From Clostridia bacterium (lineage in GTDB: Bacteria > Bacillota > Clostridia > Oscillospirales > Acutalibacteraceae), in the NCBI GenBank assembly GCA_017615405.1, contig JAGAAE010000045.1, forward strand, positions 1 to 10,915: 10,915 bases of DNA, in the 5' to 3' direction. The notes under the pieces were generated by a model. That model searched no databases, was not told the DNA's origin, and was given only the letters and a program-made list of their open reading frames with translations. Positions 1-5,375 of this stretch are shown in pieces. Position numbers and translations under genes: made by a program. How positions within the stretch are numbered: the first letter of the stretch is position 1; every line of letters starts with the position of its first letter.

Positions 1-1
1 T

Positions 2-115
2 GCTCCCGACCATAGCGCCAAAAGGGTCACCGTTACGCTTGCCGCCGACATACCCGATTCAACCCTGACCGAAGCGATCGAAACCGCGGGGTATAAGGTT
101 ACAGGGGTAGAATAA
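2..115 (+). CDS. Heavy-metal-associated (HMA/CopZ-like) domain protein, 3' end only
   Basis: The frame beginning at base 2 is open to a TAA at 113-115 and gives 37 residues. They end in a pattern typical of the last strand-helix-strand of a ferredoxin-like HMA domain: VTVTLAADIPDSTLTEAIETAG is visible in part (VTVTL strand, LTEAIETAGY helix), followed by KVTGVE. HMA domains bind Cu(I) or other soft metals through a CxxC loop near their start. That loop lies outside the window, so metal binding cannot be confirmed. The domain being the very C-terminus suggests a small copper chaperone or a membrane protein with a trailing HMA domain rather than a standard P-type ATPase, where the HMA domain is N-terminal. 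This is inference from 37 residues. Confidence 0.6.
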   Translation, partial: APDHSAKRVTVTLAADIPDSTLTEAIETAGYKVTGVE

Positions 116-161
116 GCGTCGTATATTTAACATTGTGGAAACAATAATATTTATGTTTTAG

Positions 162-183
162 GGTCAGGTGTCCTCGCCTGACC
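162..183 (+). repeat. Strong hairpin (GGTCAGGTG/CGCCTGACC), possible terminator
   Basis: Nine base pairs (one T-G wobble) close a TCCT loop, and GTTTATTATTTA follows. It lies 46 nt after the stop of the HMA gene and could terminate it, although the tail is not a clean T-run. The flank TTTTAGGG resembles the starts of the palindromes at 253-282 and 7891-7915, so it may instead belong to the same family of dispersed intergenic palindromes. Confidence 0.5.
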
Positions 184-252
184 GTTTATTATTTACGAAT
201 TTTGGCGGTCTACGCGCGCGAAGCAATAAAGCAATAATAATAATAATATGAC

Positions 253-282
253 GCAGGGAACAACACATAGGTTGTTCCCTGC
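253..282. repeat. Dispersed palindrome, copy A (12-bp perfect arms)
   Basis: GCAGGGAACAAC and GTTGTTCCCTGC are perfect inverted arms around ACATAG. The left flank is an AAT microsatellite (about 229-249). The core GGGAACAAC-N6-GTTGTTCC recurs at 7893-7915, also preceded by a GCAATAAT stretch. It sits 21 bp beyond the stop codon of the leftward ImmA-like gene. It has no good T-run in either direction, so a terminator role is possible but unproven. Confidence 0.75.
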
Positions 283-303
283 AATTTTGTCCCCTGATCC
301 GGT

Positions 304-699
304 TTAAGAATTACTGTATAACTTTACCGCCTTTTCCATAAACTCGGCGGTGACGCCGAAGTATTCGGCGAGCAAAAAAACGGTGTCGTAGCCGTTGCGG
401 ATCGCCTTTTTGTAGCGTGATTCGGGCACCAGGCGCTCGATCGCCCATTTATCCGCCCGTTTTTCGTGCTTTTCCCTTATATCAAAGGGGGAATAGATAT
501 TATAAAAACTGTAGGTCAGACAATGCCCCAGCTCGTGCGCCAGGCAAACCTTTTCGCCGGCGCCTGAAAGCCCGCTATCAAGTCCCACATAGAGTTTATC
601 CCCCGATTTGACCGAAACCGATTTGTTCTCCCTTACGTCGAATCTGTCAACCGTAACACCCCGCTTTTCCGCAATGCAGTAAAGCCTATTTGTTTCCAT
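304..699 (-). CDS. ImmA/IrrE-family metallopeptidase
   Basis: This 131-residue protein carries the zinc-peptidase signature HELGH at residues 55-59, with E79 or a nearby acidic residue as the likely third zinc ligand. A helical tail contains AEYFGVTAEF. ImmA/IrrE proteases cleave XRE-type repressors in ICEBs1, phages and the DdrO system, so the gene directly upstream is the natural substrate. The ATG at 699 is chosen because AAGGAG lies 7 nt before it and the frame upstream lies inside the XRE gene in another frame. The two genes overlap by 14 bp, implying one mRNA and possibly coupled translation. At 131 residues it is about the size of the bare catalytic domain, with no sensor domain visible. 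The fold is clear; the substrate is inferred from context. Confidence 0.88.
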   Translation of the reverse strand: METNRLYCIAEKRGVTVDRFDVRENKSVSVKSGDKLYVGLDSGLSGAGEKVCLAHELGHCLTYSFYNIYSPFDIREKHEKRADKWAIERLVPESRYKKAIRNGYDTVFLLAEYFGVTAEFMEKAVKLYSNS

Positions 700-1012
700 T
701 CTCTCTCTCCTTAATAAAGTCAGCATACCGCTTGACCTCCGCCCACATCTCGTCGGTAACCACCGTATCGCCGCCGAAAAGGGCGACCTTGAGGGCATTT
801 TCGTCGTTTACCTCCTTGCCGTAGAGATAATCGACGCTGATGCCGAAATAATCAGCGATAAGCGACAGCGTTTTCGCAGAAAGGGTCTTTTTCCTTCCCG
901 ATTTGAAATCGGAAAGCGACGCCCTCGGTATGCCGCAGTTTGTGCAAAGCGTCGTAACGTTTATTCCCCGTTCTTTACAAAGGTTTTCGATTCTTTCATA
1001 AAGTTCAACCAT
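686..1012 (-). CDS. XRE-family helix-turn-helix repressor
   Basis: The 108-residue product has an N-terminal cI/Cro-like five-helix domain (about residues 5-64). The helix-turn-helix is around VTTLCTNCGIPRASLSDFKSG (residues 19-39), followed by LSLIADYFGISVDYL. The short acidic/basic helical tail (VTDEMWAEVKRYADF) could serve dimerisation or protease recognition. The ATG at 1012 is preferred over in-frame starts up to 1075 because AGGGGAA precedes it by 5-6 nt and the homologous domain begins there. The upstream DNA holds four TTACGA/TCGTAA palindromes, the probable binding sites of this protein, so autoregulation and control of the divergent operon are likely. Overlap with the ImmA-like gene supports a repressor/anti-repressor pair as in integrative elements. 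Confidence 0.9.
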   Translation of the reverse strand: MVELYERIENLCKERGINVTTLCTNCGIPRASLSDFKSGRKKTLSAKTLSLIADYFGISVDYLYGKEVNDENALKVALFGGDTVVTDEMWAEVKRYADFIKERENGNK

Positions 1013-1027
1013 AATAATTCCCCTATT

Positions 1028-1045
1028 TTTACGAAAAATCGTAAA
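1028..1045. promoter_or_regulatory. Operator 1, TTTACGA-N4-TCGTAAA
   Basis: A palindrome with perfect 7-bp arms, 16 bp upstream of the XRE start codon and inside the predicted leader of that mRNA. It shares the half-site TTACGA with the three other palindromes in this gap. Its centre is 31 bp from that of operator 2. Confidence 0.75.
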
Positions 1046-1052
1046 TTTATAC

Positions 1053-1081
1053 TTGACAATTACGAAATTTCGCAATATAAT
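1053..1081 (+). promoter_or_regulatory. Rightward consensus promoter for the zinc-ribbon/HTH operon, with operator 2 in its spacer
   Basis: TTGACA at 1053-1058 and TATAAT at 1076-1081 are separated by exactly 17 bp, a perfect sigma-A promoter. The spacer and first -10 base are filled by the palindrome ATTACGAAATTTCGCAAT (1059-1076, one mismatch between arms). A bound repressor would block polymerase directly. Transcription should begin near 1088 and reach the gene at 1180. The promoter faces the leftward promoter at 1126-1154. Confidence 0.85.
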
Positions 1082-1089
1082 AAAGATAT

Positions 1090-1107
1090 GTTACGAAAAT
1101 TCGTAAA
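1090..1107. promoter_or_regulatory. Operator 3, TTACGAA-N2-TTCGTAA, between the facing promoters
   Basis: Perfect 7-bp arms at 1091-1106, the best palindrome of the set. It lies immediately downstream of the predicted start sites of both promoters (about 1088 rightward and 1119 leftward), so occupancy could obstruct both transcripts. Its centre is 31 bp from operator 2 and 41 bp from operator 4. Confidence 0.78.
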
Positions 1108-1125
1108 AATCCTTTTGTTACGCAC

Positions 1126-1154
1126 ATTATATTACGCTTTTTCGTAATTGTCAA
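1126..1154 (-). promoter_or_regulatory. Leftward consensus promoter for XRE-ImmA, with operator 4 in its spacer
   Basis: On the minus strand TTGACA (1154-1149) and TATAAT (1131-1126) are separated by 17 bp. The palindrome ATTACGCTTTTTCGTAAT (1131-1148) fills the spacer. The 31 bp from ACTTGACA to TATAAT match the rightward promoter at 27 of 31 positions, so the two promoters form an inverted duplication. Transcription starts near 1119 and runs leftward across the rightward promoter before reaching the XRE gene. Confidence 0.85.
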
Positions 1155-1179
1155 GTATTTTTTTCGGAGGAATGATCAA

Positions 1180-1545
1180 ATGTACTATTGTACGGACTGT
1201 AAAAACTTTTTTAACGACCCTATAAAGTTCAAAGAAAAGGACTACGCCTTCGGCGAGCATTGCGAGATCAGCCTTTTCTGCCCACATTGCAAAAGCTCAT
1301 ATATTAAAAAAACAGAGGCTGAATATTGCCGTTGCTGCGGAAGAAGGCTCAGAAAAGGTCAGCATATCTATTGTTCAAGAGCCTGCATGAAAAACGGCGA
1401 CCGGCTTTACAAGCTTCAAAAAGAGAGAAAAGCGCGGCTTATGGACTCGCCGATATACGTTATCGTCAGAAAGTTAAGAGAATACAACGAAAAACATAAG
1501 ACCAACCTCAGTTACGGTCAGTTTGTATCGGGGGCATACGAATGA
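1180..1545 (+). CDS. Cysteine-rich zinc-ribbon-like protein of a mobile-element module
   Basis: The 121-residue product has ten cysteines, mostly paired: C4xxC7, C34xxC37, C50/C53 and C65xxxC69, plus C28 and C52. The pairs fit one zinc ribbon (C4, C7, C34, C37) and a second treble-clef-like knuckle (YCRCCGRRLRKGQ...YCSRAC). After residue 70 it is basic and helical (KLQKERKARL). No enzyme motif is visible. GGAGG lies 9 nt before the ATG, and the gene is the first served by the rightward promoter at 1053-1081. Its stop overlaps the next start as ATGA, so the two are translationally coupled. Proteins of this look occur in Firmicute phages and integrative elements next to sigma-like activators. 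A nucleic-acid or protein-binding role is inferred; the exact function is unknown. Confidence 0.72.
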   Translation: MYYCTDCKNFFNDPIKFKEKDYAFGEHCEISLFCPHCKSSYIKKTEAEYCRCCGRRLRKGQHIYCSRACMKNGDRLYKLQKERKARLMDSPIYVIVRKLREYNEKHKTNLSYGQFVSGAYE

Positions 1546-1862
1546 GCAAAGATATTGAAAGGACGCGGGATAAACTGCTCAGATACCGCGTTTTCGGAAC
1601 AAAAATGGACCGTTTTCACGAAATGGGGCTTATGTTTCCGAAGGAGAAGAAAAGCTATGATGACAAGGCAAAAAAATGCCGTGTTCTTATGAAAAACATC
1701 GAAAACGCAATCGCCGAGGTCGACGACGGCATACTCTCCGAGATACTTTTTCAAAAATACGTTCTCGGAAGAAGTCTTGAAACCATAAGCTACGCCGTCA
1801 ATTACAGCAAGCGTCAGATCGAGCGACTGCACCTTTGTGCCCTCGAAAAAGTCGACATATAA
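1542..1862 (+). CDS. Sigma-70 region-4-like helix-turn-helix protein, phage-type transcription regulator
   Basis: The 106-residue protein has a charged, probably coiled N-terminal half (residues 1-60). It ends in a helix-turn-helix reading LSEILFQKYVLGRSLETISY with NYSKRQIERLHLCALEKV after it. The pattern of a 'YVLG(k)S...IA..(l)NYS.RQ..RLH..AL' HTH matches sigma-70 region 4 and the ArpU/RinA/DUF1492-type late-gene activators of Gram-positive phages. The ATG overlaps the stop of the zinc-ribbon gene by 4 bp. Downstream there is no further phage gene: the next thing is the dapA promoter. Either its target lies elsewhere in the genome or this is a relic of a larger element. The family-level call is moderately sure; the regulon is unknown. 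Confidence 0.7.
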   Translation: MSKDIERTRDKLLRYRVFGTKMDRFHEMGLMFPKEKKSYDDKAKKCRVLMKNIENAIAEVDDGILSEILFQKYVLGRSLETISYAVNYSKRQIERLHLCALEKVDI

Positions 1863-1911
1863 ACGGGGTATACATACCGCTTCGCAACGACCGTCCATTT
1901 CGTCGCAACAG

Positions 1912-1933
1912 CCCGGATATCGGCGATGCCGGG
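1912..1933 (+). other. GC-rich hairpin after the HTH gene, weak terminator candidate
   Basis: CCCGG (1912-1916) and CCGGG (1929-1933) pair, with ATC/GAT pairing inside after a two-base mismatch. The following AGTAAAATCTTAAAATG lacks a T-run, so termination is doubtful. It is the only hairpin found between the HTH stop codon and the dapA promoter. Confidence 0.25.
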
Positions 1934-1960
1934 AGTAAAATCTTAAAATGATCTCAGAAA

Positions 1961-2000
1961 TTAACGCAAAACTATTGACAAGAAGGCGGTTTTGCGTTAA
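1961..2000. repeat. 12-bp perfect inverted repeat enclosing the dapA promoter
   Basis: TTAACGCAAAAC (1961-1972) and GTTTTGCGTTAA (1989-2000) are exact inverted arms separated by 16 bp. The -35 box lies in the loop and the -10 box overlaps the right arm. No T-run follows, which argues against an intrinsic terminator. A regulator binding site for the lysine operon, or a looped promoter, is a reasonable guess only. Confidence 0.7.
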
Positions 2001-2003
2001 AAT
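1975..2003 (+). promoter_or_regulatory. Promoter of the lysine riboswitch-dapA-ddh unit
   Basis: TTGACA (1975-1980), a 17-bp spacer and TAAAAT (1998-2003) make a strong sigma-A promoter. The expected start near 2010 coincides with the first base of riboswitch helix P1 (GATGG from 2011), which supports both calls. Confidence 0.82.
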
Positions 2004-2010
2004 ATTCGAC

Positions 2011-2164
2011 GATGGAGGCGCACCCGAGATCAGTAACCTGCATTTAACGGTTGCCAAAACCGCAGGCGAAAGGTGACGGTGCCGAAGCGAATTGCAGTGG
2101 CGTGCGTTCGGCTGGCAGTGCGGAGAATATCCGTAATGTTGTCGCATTTATGCGGAGAGCTATC
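2011..2164 (+). ncRNA. Lysine riboswitch (L box) aptamer
   Basis: Conserved L-box segments appear in order: GATGGAGGCGCACC, AGATCAGTAACC, GGCGAAAGG, GGTGCCGAAGCG, TTCGGCTGGCAG and finally GGAGAGCTATC. Helix P1 forms from GATGG (2011-2015) and CTATC (2160-2164) with one G-U pair. The family binds lysine and shuts off biosynthesis or import genes in Firmicutes, and the first downstream gene is dapA. At about 154 nt it is slightly shorter than many members, probably from a shorter peripheral stem. Confidence 0.93.
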
Positions 2165-2232
2165 AAAAAACTTAAAACCTGTGTTATACCTTGATTATGT
2201 TTTTTTATAGCGACCGTTTATGTGCGGCCGCT
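2159..2232 (+). promoter_or_regulatory. Riboswitch expression platform: antiterminator overlapping P1 and terminator hairpin
   Basis: GCTATCAAAAAAC (2159-2171) can pair with GTTTTTTTATAGC (2199-2211) with one mismatch. This would take the 3' strand of P1 and also cover the 5' arm of the downstream hairpin AGCGACCG/CGGCCGCT (2209-2216 and 2225-2232; one internal mismatch), which is followed by TAAATTTTTATT. With lysine bound, P1 holds and the terminator forms. Without lysine, the antiterminator forms and dapA is transcribed. The hairpin ends about 12 nt before the dapA ribosome binding site (AAGGTG), so an added effect on translation is possible. The pairing is read by eye, not folded. Confidence 0.72.
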
Positions 2233-2255
2233 TAAATTTTTATTAAGGTGATATT

Positions 2256-3140
2256 ATGAAAAACACGGTTTTTAAGGGCGCGGCGACCGCGATCGTGACC
2301 CCGTTTAAGAACGGAAAGATGGATTTTGAGGCGTTTGATCGCCTCGTTGAGTGGCAGATAAAAAGCGGTATCGACGCCATCGTCGTTGCCGGAACGACCG
2401 GCGAAGGCTCGACACTTACCGACGAAGAGCATAGAGCGCTTATAAAGCACTGCGTCGAAACGGTCGCTCACAGGGTCCCCGTCATAGCGGGTACCGGTTC
2501 CAACGACACAGCCTATGCGATAAGCCTGTCGAAGTATGCCTGCGAGGTCGGAGCCGACGCGCTTTTGCTCGTAACGCCATATTATAACAAGGCGACCCAG
2601 AACGGGCTTTACGAGTCCTTTAAGACGATCGCCGACAGCGTCGACAAGCCCTGCATTTTGTATAACGTTCCTTCAAGAACAGGATGCAACTTAAAGCCCG
2701 AAACGGTTTTAAGACTTGCCGACCACCCGAATATAGTCGCCATTAAAGAGGCGAGCGGCGATATTTCGCAGGTTGCCGAACTTGCCCGTCTTGTCGGCGA
2801 TAAAATGGATATTTACTCGGGCAACGACGACCAGATCGTTCCGATTTTATCCTTAGGCGGAAGCGGCGTTATTTCGGTGCTTTCAAATATCTGCCCCGCC
2901 GAGACGTCGCTTATGTGCAAAGCCTTCTTTGAGGGCGACGTCGATAAGGCGAGAGAACTTCAGCTTAAATATCTGCCGCTTATCGACTCGCTTTTCTGCG
3001 AGGTCAATCCGATCCCGGTCAAATGCGCCGTTTCAAAGCTCGGCTACGGCGAGAACTCCTTACGTCTGCCCCTCACCTTTATGGAAAAGGCGAACGAAGA
3101 GCGGCTCTTGAACGATATGAGATCAAACGGAATAATATAG
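2256..3140 (+). CDS. dapA: 4-hydroxy-tetrahydrodipicolinate synthase
   Basis: DapA condenses pyruvate with aspartate semialdehyde, the first committed step of diaminopimelate and lysine synthesis in the cytoplasm. The 294-residue product is of normal length for this (beta/alpha)8 aldolase. Visible active-site parts are GTTGEGSTL (T47, T48), Y110 in TPYYNKAT, LYNVPSRTG with Y136 and R141, and the Schiff-base lysine K164 in VAIKEASGD. The ATG has AAGGTG 5 nt upstream. The gene is led by a lysine riboswitch, so it is under end-product control at the RNA level. The ddh gene follows after 12 nt with its own AGAGG site, giving a two-gene operon for the short route to meso-diaminopimelate. Confidence 0.97.
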   Translation: MKNTVFKGAATAIVTPFKNGKMDFEAFDRLVEWQIKSGIDAIVVAGTTGEGSTLTDEEHRALIKHCVETVAHRVPVIAGTGSNDTAYAISLSKYACEVGADALLLVTPYYNKATQNGLYESFKTIADSVDKPCILYNVPSRTGCNLKPETVLRLADHPNIVAIKEASGDISQVAELARLVGDKMDIYSGNDDQIVPILSLGGSGVISVLSNICPAETSLMCKAFFEGDVDKARELQLKYLPLIDSLFCEVNPIPVKCAVSKLGYGENSLRLPLTFMEKANEERLLNDMRSNGII

Positions 3141-3152
3141 AGAGGTAAAATT

Positions 3153-4130
3153 ATGGTAGTAGGTATTTACGGTTACGGCAACTTAGGACGCGGCGTCGAG
3201 GCAGCGCTTTACGGAGCGAAGGACGCCGAGGTTTTCGGCATCTTCACACGAAGAGACCCGTCGACGGTCAGGAGCGTTTACAACACAAAGGTCTTTGCGG
3301 CAGACGACGTCTTAAAATATAAGGACGATATCGACGTTTTGATAATCTGCGGCGGAAGTGCGACCGACCTTCCCGGTATGACGCCGGCGCTTGCCGAAAA
3401 CTTCAACGTTATCGACAGTTTTGACACCCACGCTAAGATATCCGAGCATTTTTCCAACGTTGACAACAAGGCAAAGGCGGGCGGAAAGGTCGCCGTTATC
3501 TCGGTCGGCTGGGATCCCGGTATGTTCTCGCTCGCGAGGATATACGCCGAATCCATCCTGCCGAACGGAAAGGACAACACCTTCTGGGGAAGGGGCGTAA
3601 GCCAGGGGCATTCCGACGCAATAAGAAGGATCGACGGCGTTATCGACGCGCGGCAGTATACCGTTCCGATCGACGAGACTCTTAACAAGGTACGAAACGG
3701 TGATATGTCCGACTTTACGGCAAGGCAAAAGCATTTAAGAGAGTGCTACGTCGTTGCCGCCGAGGGCGCCGACAAGGCGAGGATCGAAAACGAAATAAAG
3801 ACTATGCCTAACTATTTTGCCGACTACGAAACGGTCGTAAACTTTATAACCGCCGAAGAAATGAAGGAAAAGCACAGCGCGCTTCCCCACGGCGGAACGG
3901 TCATCCGCAACGGATTTACCGGCAAAAACGGCGAAAACTATCATACTATTGAATACAGTCTTAAACTCGACTCAAACCCCGAATTCACAGGCAGCGTTCT
4001 CGTCGCCTTCGCGAGGGCGGCGGTCAGGATGAACAAAAACGGCGATTCGGGCTGCAAGACCGCGTTTGACATTCCCCCCGCGCTTTTGTCTCCCCTTTCA
4101 GCCGAAGAACTCAGAAAACATCTTTTGTAA
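3153..4130 (+). CDS. ddh: meso-Diaminopimelate dehydrogenase
   Basis: Ddh reductively aminates tetrahydrodipicolinate with NADPH and ammonia to meso-diaminopimelate in one step, bypassing the succinylase or acetylase branches. The 325-residue product is full length. It begins with a Rossmann loop GYGNLGRG (residues 7-14) and has TRRD at 32-35 for the NADP phosphate. Family blocks are SVGWDPGMFS (117-126), FWGRGVSQGHSDAIRRI (144-160), a KTMPNYFADYE segment and LPHGG. These match the well-studied Corynebacterium-type enzyme in order and spacing. AGAGG lies 7 nt upstream of the ATG. Its place right behind dapA under a lysine riboswitch implies a biosynthetic direction. dapB, needed between the two steps, is not in the window. 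Confidence 0.96.
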   Translation: MVVGIYGYGNLGRGVEAALYGAKDAEVFGIFTRRDPSTVRSVYNTKVFAADDVLKYKDDIDVLIICGGSATDLPGMTPALAENFNVIDSFDTHAKISEHFSNVDNKAKAGGKVAVISVGWDPGMFSLARIYAESILPNGKDNTFWGRGVSQGHSDAIRRIDGVIDARQYTVPIDETLNKVRNGDMSDFTARQKHLRECYVVAAEGADKARIENEIKTMPNYFADYETVVNFITAEEMKEKHSALPHGGTVIRNGFTGKNGENYHTIEYSLKLDSNPEFTGSVLVAFARAAVRMNKNGDSGCKTAFDIPPALLSPLSAEELRKHLL

Positions 4131-4142
4131 TAAACAAAACGC

Positions 4143-4176
4143 AAAAAATCAGGTACCGTGCGTACCTGATTTTTTT
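4143..4176. terminator. Bidirectional terminator between ddh and the Crp/Fnr gene
   Basis: AAATCAGGTAC and GTACCTGATTT flank a CGTGC loop, with a T-run on the right and an A-run on the left. It can therefore end ddh transcription rightward and the Crp/Fnr-bcp transcript leftward. It lies 12 nt past the ddh stop and about 44 nt past the Crp/Fnr stop. Confidence 0.92.
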
Positions 4177-4219
4177 ATGCGAATATGTCAAAAAGCCAAA
4201 CGAAGACGTCAAGAAACCA

Positions 4220-4882
4220 TTAAAGGATCTTGAATGTGTTCTTATAATAATCTATAACACCCTCGCGTTTAAGGCGCGAAAGTTCCCTTGAGAGCGCGGT
4301 CCTGTCGGCGCCTATATAGGTCGCAAGATCCTCCCTTGAAAGCGGTACCGAAAAGGTCATTTCCCCGGTCTCGTTTGCAACCGACGAAAGATAGGTAAGT
4401 ATCTTATCTCTCAGGCGAAGTTTTGATAGGACCTGTATCCTCGTATTCATCGAGAGGGTGCGTTTTGCAAGCATTTTCGTATAGTTCTGCTGTATTTCGG
4501 TTTTAAGGGGCGAATCCGTATTGTCGAATAACATAGCGGGATCAAGCCATAAAACGGTCGATCTCTCGGAAGAAACGACGTAAACGGGTGAATCGGCGAT
4601 CTTTAAATAGCAAAGCGACTCGCCGAAGGTCGAGCCGACGTCGATCTCCGCCATTATCATACTGTTGCCGTCGATATCATCGATGCAGGCACGGGCGCAC
4701 CCGTCAAGAAGGATCCCGAACTTAAAAAACGGTTCTCCGCTTTTATGGATAAGATCGCCCTTATCATAGTCCCTTTTTTCGGCATGAAGAGCGGTCAGAA
4801 CGTCCTCGGTCGAAAACCTGCCGGATATTGAGAAAATCGGGCATCTATTGATCGTTTCAAGGTATTTTTCGTCGATCGTCAT
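4220..4882 (-). CDS. Crp/Fnr-family transcriptional regulator
   Basis: The 220-residue product has an N-terminal cyclic-nucleotide-binding-like beta roll (about residues 38-115, with KGDLIHKSGEP and GSTFGES). A long dimerisation helix follows (about 125-165), then a C-terminal winged helix with LSREDLATYIGADRTALSRE (181-200). The effector is unclear: the phosphate-cassette arginine/serine pair of CRP is not evident, and cysteines at 14, 62, 66 and 91 do not form the usual N-terminal FNR cluster. The start is 3 nt after the bcp stop, with AGGAG 11 nt upstream inside the bcp gene end, so the two are co-transcribed. A role in peroxide or redox response is suggested by that partner alone. Confidence 0.9.
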   Translation of the reverse strand: MTIDEKYLETINRCPIFSISGRFSTEDVLTALHAEKRDYDKGDLIHKSGEPFFKFGILLDGCARACIDDIDGNSMIMAEIDVGSTFGESLCYLKIADSPVYVVSSERSTVLWLDPAMLFDNTDSPLKTEIQQNYTKMLAKRTLSMNTRIQVLSKLRLRDKILTYLSSVANETGEMTFSVPLSREDLATYIGADRTALSRELSRLKREGVIDYYKNTFKIL

Positions 4883-4885
4883 AGG

Positions 4886-5338
4886 CTATACGACTCCTAT
4901 CATCGTTTCGGCGTCCGACGCCGCTTTTACCTTATCGTTTGCAAAGATGATTTTGCCGTTTTCGTCAATTAAGTAGGTCGTCCTGACGACCCCCATCGAT
5001 ACCTTGCCGTAAAGTTTTTTCTCATGCCAGACGTCAAAGGCGGTTATCGCCTCTTTTTCGGTGTCGGAAAGCAGGGTTACTTTAAGTCCCTTCGCCTGCT
5101 CGAATTTCTTATGCGAAGCGACGCTGTCCTTGCTTATTCCGATAACTCTGACGCCTTTTTTCGCAAATTCCCCGCAAAGCTCCGAATAGGCTGTCGCCTG
5201 TTTCGTGCAACCGCTTGTGTTATCCTTTGAATAAAAGAAAATGAGGGTCTTTTGCCCCTTAATATCCGTAAGATCAACCGTATTGCCGTTCTGATCGGGC
5301 AGGGTTATCGCAGGGATCTTTTCGCCGATTTTAAGCAT
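4886..5338 (-). CDS. bcp: Peroxiredoxin, BCP/PrxQ type (thiol peroxidase)
   Basis: This cytoplasmic peroxidase reduces H2O2 and organic hydroperoxides using a thiol. The 150-residue product is normal length and starts with the family pattern LKIGEKIPAITLPDQNG. The peroxidatic cysteine is C44 in SKDNTSGCTKQA, where most relatives have PKDxTPGCT. The position five residues on (49), where many BCP proteins keep the resolving cysteine, is threonine. Another cysteine is at 55 (SELCGEF), so recycling is either 1-Cys or uses a shifted partner. AAGGTGG precedes the ATG by 4 nt. It is the promoter-proximal gene of a two-gene leftward unit with a Crp/Fnr regulator. Confidence 0.94.
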   Translation of the reverse strand: MLKIGEKIPAITLPDQNGNTVDLTDIKGQKTLIFFYSKDNTSGCTKQATAYSELCGEFAKKGVRVIGISKDSVASHKKFEQAKGLKVTLLSDTEKEAITAFDVWHEKKLYGKVSMGVVRTTYLIDENGKIIFANDKVKAASDAETMIGVV

Positions 5339-5375
5339 AATACCACCTTGGAAATCATAATAAATTCACATTATA

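Noticed and set aside
253..282. Palindrome as a proper terminator for the XRE-ImmA transcript
   Set aside because: The leftward tail is GTCATATTATT without a T-run, and the sequence recurs elsewhere as a repeat. It was kept as a repeat instead.
700..798. N-terminal extension of the ImmA-like protein to 798
   Set aside because: The added residues are the XRE gene read in another frame. The ATG at 699 has a good ribosome binding site and fits the family length.
116..2010. Attachment sites (direct repeats) flanking the XRE/ImmA module
   Set aside because: No convincing direct repeat was found by eye between 116-303 and 1863-2010. A computed comparison would be needed to exclude a short one.
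1518..2147. Long minus-strand open frame (209 codons) across the HTH gene and the lysine riboswitch
   Set aside because: It overlaps a coupled plus-strand gene, a promoter and a conserved riboswitch. It has no recognisable domain, and its composition fits an antisense shadow.
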